NCBI GenBank assembly: GCA_026873275.1
Contig: JANTUC010000013.1
Span: forward strand, 1,054,001-1,118,000
Length of the DNA: 64,000 nt
Origin: Pseudopithomyces maydicus
Taxonomy: Eukaryota > Ascomycota > Dothideomycetes > Pleosporales > Didymosphaeriaceae
Direction of reading: 5' to 3'
Both the position numbers and the translations under genes were made by a program. Shown piece by piece: positions 61,286 through 64,000 of the stretch (the first letter of the stretch is position 1; every line of letters starts with the position of its first letter). The notes below the pieces were generated by a model. It did not search any database. It was not told the origin of the DNA and worked only from the letters and a program-made list of their open reading frames with translations.

Positions 61286-62967
61286 GGTGAAGCCTTGATA
61301 TATGTTGTGCGCTCGGTTTGTTTGATATAGCAGCGTGTGTACAATTGAATTCGATTGGGGATTCAGAAATGCTTAAATGGAGCAGAGGTTGCACGAGTTA
61401 TTATCAGTGTGCGAACCCATGCGGACGGCGTATATATAGGAGGTTGACTCGACGGCGTGGGAATATTGTGCAGGGGGGCATCCGCAATTCATGCCCCCAA
61501 CGTCATGCCGGGATGAGGCCCCCTGCCGACCATCACCGCTATGAGGCGTTCGCAATGGCCGGTTGCAACGTATAAACGTAGGTTTCAGCCAATGGAGCGC
61601 GTCTCGCTCGTGGCCTTGAGAATGCACACGGATGGTGGCTGGGGTACCTTGTTTATACAAACAGCAGTTCTGAAGTTTCGAAACTGTGGATTACTTGTGC
61701 TCAAACACTGTGGCCTTCGCTCGGAGCAAGTCGATGTTTATCACGGACTCCGTGATGGCGGGTGCCCGGTGGCGCTTTCGCCGAAACGAACAAGCGCAAG
61801 GTCAGTGATTGGGTCAATCGCAGCTTTCCTCCCCTTGAAACATGGCCTCCATCGCATGAATGTGAGGACCACAGACGTTCCCTCTGGAGATGCCGCTGCA
61901 AGGGTCACCAGCTGGCAGTGATCTCGACTGTCATGCGCCTGGGAAACAAGTTCAATCCATCCGCCCCAGCGCCCAGCGCCCAGCACCCAGCGAGCGATGA
62001 TCGTAACCAAGCACCTTGCCTTAACAATTACAGAATATATGTGTAGGTAGGCGTTCTCCCTCCGCCAACTGGGCAAGGCTCGACGCACGCGTCAGGCTTT
62101 GCGGCACGGACACCTCGTATGCGCCAAAGGCGCCTGTGCCACCACGGCTTACAATGCATCCCACATCCAGGTTTCCGCGACGGCCTCCAGCCGCATGAAA
62201 CAATGGATGCTGCTGTGAGTAGAGTATGTGGCTGCCAGCACTCTCGACTCCGACAGAACTAAGGCCGCGATGGATCCGAAAGCATCCTTGCCCTGGGATG
62301 TCACTCTCACCGTGAACATGGAGTGGTCAAGAAGTTTCTACCAGAGATTCACGACATTATATGATTGAGATGCCTTCCTTCAGATGACACTGACTTTTAC
62401 TTTCCCCTAGACCAAGAACAGTAATGTGATAATATGAAAAAAAATATAGAATTCATTTGAGATGTGGGATCGTGGATGCAAAACTACATGCAATGGTTGA
62501 AGCCAAGGAAGAATCAATGCATGTCTAATACAACAATGGTCGTGAAATCGTGGCGAACCACAGTACAAATACATATAATGGCACTGTTCGACGCTGTCGC
62601 CAAGATGATCGATCGTAGAGCTAGTCATATCCTTCCAGATGCCCAAGATGAAATCCACTCGTCCATAAACTCATCTTTCCATGCATGAGAATAAAATGTT
62701 ATGGGTATCAATCGAACGCCGACTATGCAATGCATTTGGCCAAAAGAATGTATCGTTCAAAAATCAATCTCAGCTCAGGAGCGTTGTCAGTGCAGCGTAC
62801 TTTACGAGACCTTAAAAAAATCGGTCCAACACAGATAAATGTGTGAGCCACAGTGCGTCTAATGTCATCGCCCGTTGTACCCGGGCTCATGATGTTTAGT
62901 TTTCCGAGAAAACGTCATGTTTGCCAACGACGCATGCGTAGTGACTCTAACGTAGACCGCCGGCATC
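61286..62967. other. Intergenic, no supported gene
   Basis: About 1.7 kb holding the promoter of the small basic protein gene and the 3' flank of the Whi5-like gene. It contains a short CCCAGCG repeat at about 61967-61994 and AT-rich sequence at 62340-62860. The open frames have no domain. Confidence 0.5.
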
Positions 62968-64000
62968 CTACCGAGACGGTTCGGCTCGATAGTACGCTGC
63001 AGATCGGCTAGCAGGCACTGCTCCAGAAATTCCTTCGCCTGGAGGACGATCTTCAAACATGACACGTCGTTGTGGGGGTGCAAAATCGTGTCTTTGGGCT
63101 CGGGCATCTGCGCTTGTATGTGCGAGACGACTGGAGTTGTTGGGACTGCTCATGAAAAGCAAGGTGTCCACAGCGTCCTTCTCCGCTTGCTGACTAGGCA
63201 TGCGAAGAATACCTGCTCGGGGCGTGGCAGGTGTTCGGGACGCAGCACCTAGGTCGCTGTAATGTTTGCGTTGATTCGAGCCAAGTAGAGGTGGAGGGTG
63301 AAACGAAGCACTGGAGCGACGCTTTCTTCGGGACCCGATTTCCGGAGCGGGACCAAGCATTGGGCCTTGATTGGAGCCTGTGACTGAGATGAGATTTTTC
63401 GTAGCGTTCATAGTAGGGTTGACTCCCAGTCGCCACCATGCTGCAATAAAAGTTAGCAAAGCCAACGAAGCCTCGTATATATGGTGGCATACAAGACGAA
63501 GCAGCACCGAGATTCCCAAAAATATTTGAAGGGGTGCCTTGTCCCGGTGAGACGATGACTTGGTCAGAGTTGTCAGACACACCGCTGGGCCTTCTGTGGC
63601 GTTCTGCTGTTGTTGGGGATTGGAAGACGGGTCGGGAGCATGGTGTCCTGTTGGAGACAGAGATGGGTGAGCCCTGTTGTGAGATGTGTTCTTCAAGTTC
63701 GTCGATGGACTGCTTTTCCCAGTTGTTCTGCACCTTGACCATGGCGTACGAAAGACGTGTTTTGAGCTGTGCTGACAACTGTAACGATACATTAGCTCAG
63801 CAGCAGGGTAAGAGATGCATTGCAGAAAGGAGCGAGGGCTGGGTCTGACTGCTTGTGCGTTGAATGCATGACATGTCTCCAGAGTACTGCCTCCAAACCG
63901 GCGGGTTATCGCGTACCTGACCAATCCGACTACTCGACTCGATGCTCTTGTTGCGTTTGTGGCTCACAGAGGGCGCTGCAGATGGCTTGGCCGTCGACTC
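62968..64000 (-). CDS. Whi5/Nrm1-like G1/S transcription repressor, 5' end cut by window
   Basis: Partial gene continuing past the right edge. Three exons are visible: 64000-63917, 63778-63493 and 63440-62968, with introns of 138 and 52 nt (the second with a CTAAC branch point); 280 residues so far. The key motif is LKTRLSYAMVKVQNNW, which matches the L-x2-RL-x2-A-x2-KV-x2-N pattern of the Whi5/Nrm1 family, repressors binding SBF/MBF-type G1/S factors. The following region is Ser/Pro-rich with several SP/TP sites, as expected for CDK control, and includes RRKRR. A second conserved-looking block, GILRMPSQQAEKDAVDTLLF followed by MSSPNNS, lies near the C-terminus. The family assignment rests on the motif and general make-up; alternatives are other small cell-cycle regulators with the same motif. 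Confidence 0.65.

Overview
The window is nuclear DNA of a filamentous ascomycete. The genes have short introns (about 46-140 nt, GT..AG, several with a CTAAC-like branch point just before the acceptor), and the gene set is typical of Pezizomycotina: a medusa-type developmental regulator, Zn2Cys6 transcription factors and myosin-motor chitin synthases. Dothideomycetes (Pleosporales-like) is my best guess, but it rests on gene flavour only and cannot be proven here. No tRNA, rRNA, CRISPR array or intact transposon was seen. Left part (1-23 kb): the giant lipid-transfer/bridge protein CSF1 (minus) is divergent from a TMEM184/DUF300 membrane protein (plus, four exons). These are followed by a Ser/Pro-rich protein of unknown function, a small secreted alpha/beta-hydrolase-like protein and, on the minus strand, a medA (medusa) homologue. 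medA is preceded by about 6 kb without a convincing gene, much of it GC-rich, low-complexity and rich in triplet repeats. Middle (29-36 kb): an accessory-looking stretch carries a protein with five tandem TSRQLPAPE-type repeats (reading frame broken twice), an AT-rich gene-free stretch, and a divergent pair made of a Zn2Cys6 regulator and a YqjM-like old yellow enzyme. Their shared 405-bp promoter contains two CCG-N3-CGG sites. END3 (endocytosis, Pan1/Sla1/End3 complex) follows, then a 118-bp tandem duplication. Centre-right (36-54 kb): the class VII (csmB-like, minus) and class V (csmA-like, plus) chitin synthases stand head to head across 1.86 kb. They are the polarised wall-building module of filamentous fungi. 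Translation factor eIF5B (FUN12-like) follows. Right (54-64 kb): two further Zn2Cys6 regulators on opposite strands, divergently placed, then a small conserved-looking basic protein and, cut by the right edge, a gene with a Whi5/Nrm1-type G1/S motif. A striking pattern is that all clear reading-frame breaks (two in the repeat protein, one each in END3 and both chitin synthases, and possibly one in the regulator next to the old yellow enzyme) fall between about 29.6 and 46.3 kb. Each one is a single-base event, mostly in short G or C runs. Because normally indispensable genes are hit, I read this mainly as local sequence or assembly error, but real decay cannot be excluded from sequence alone.
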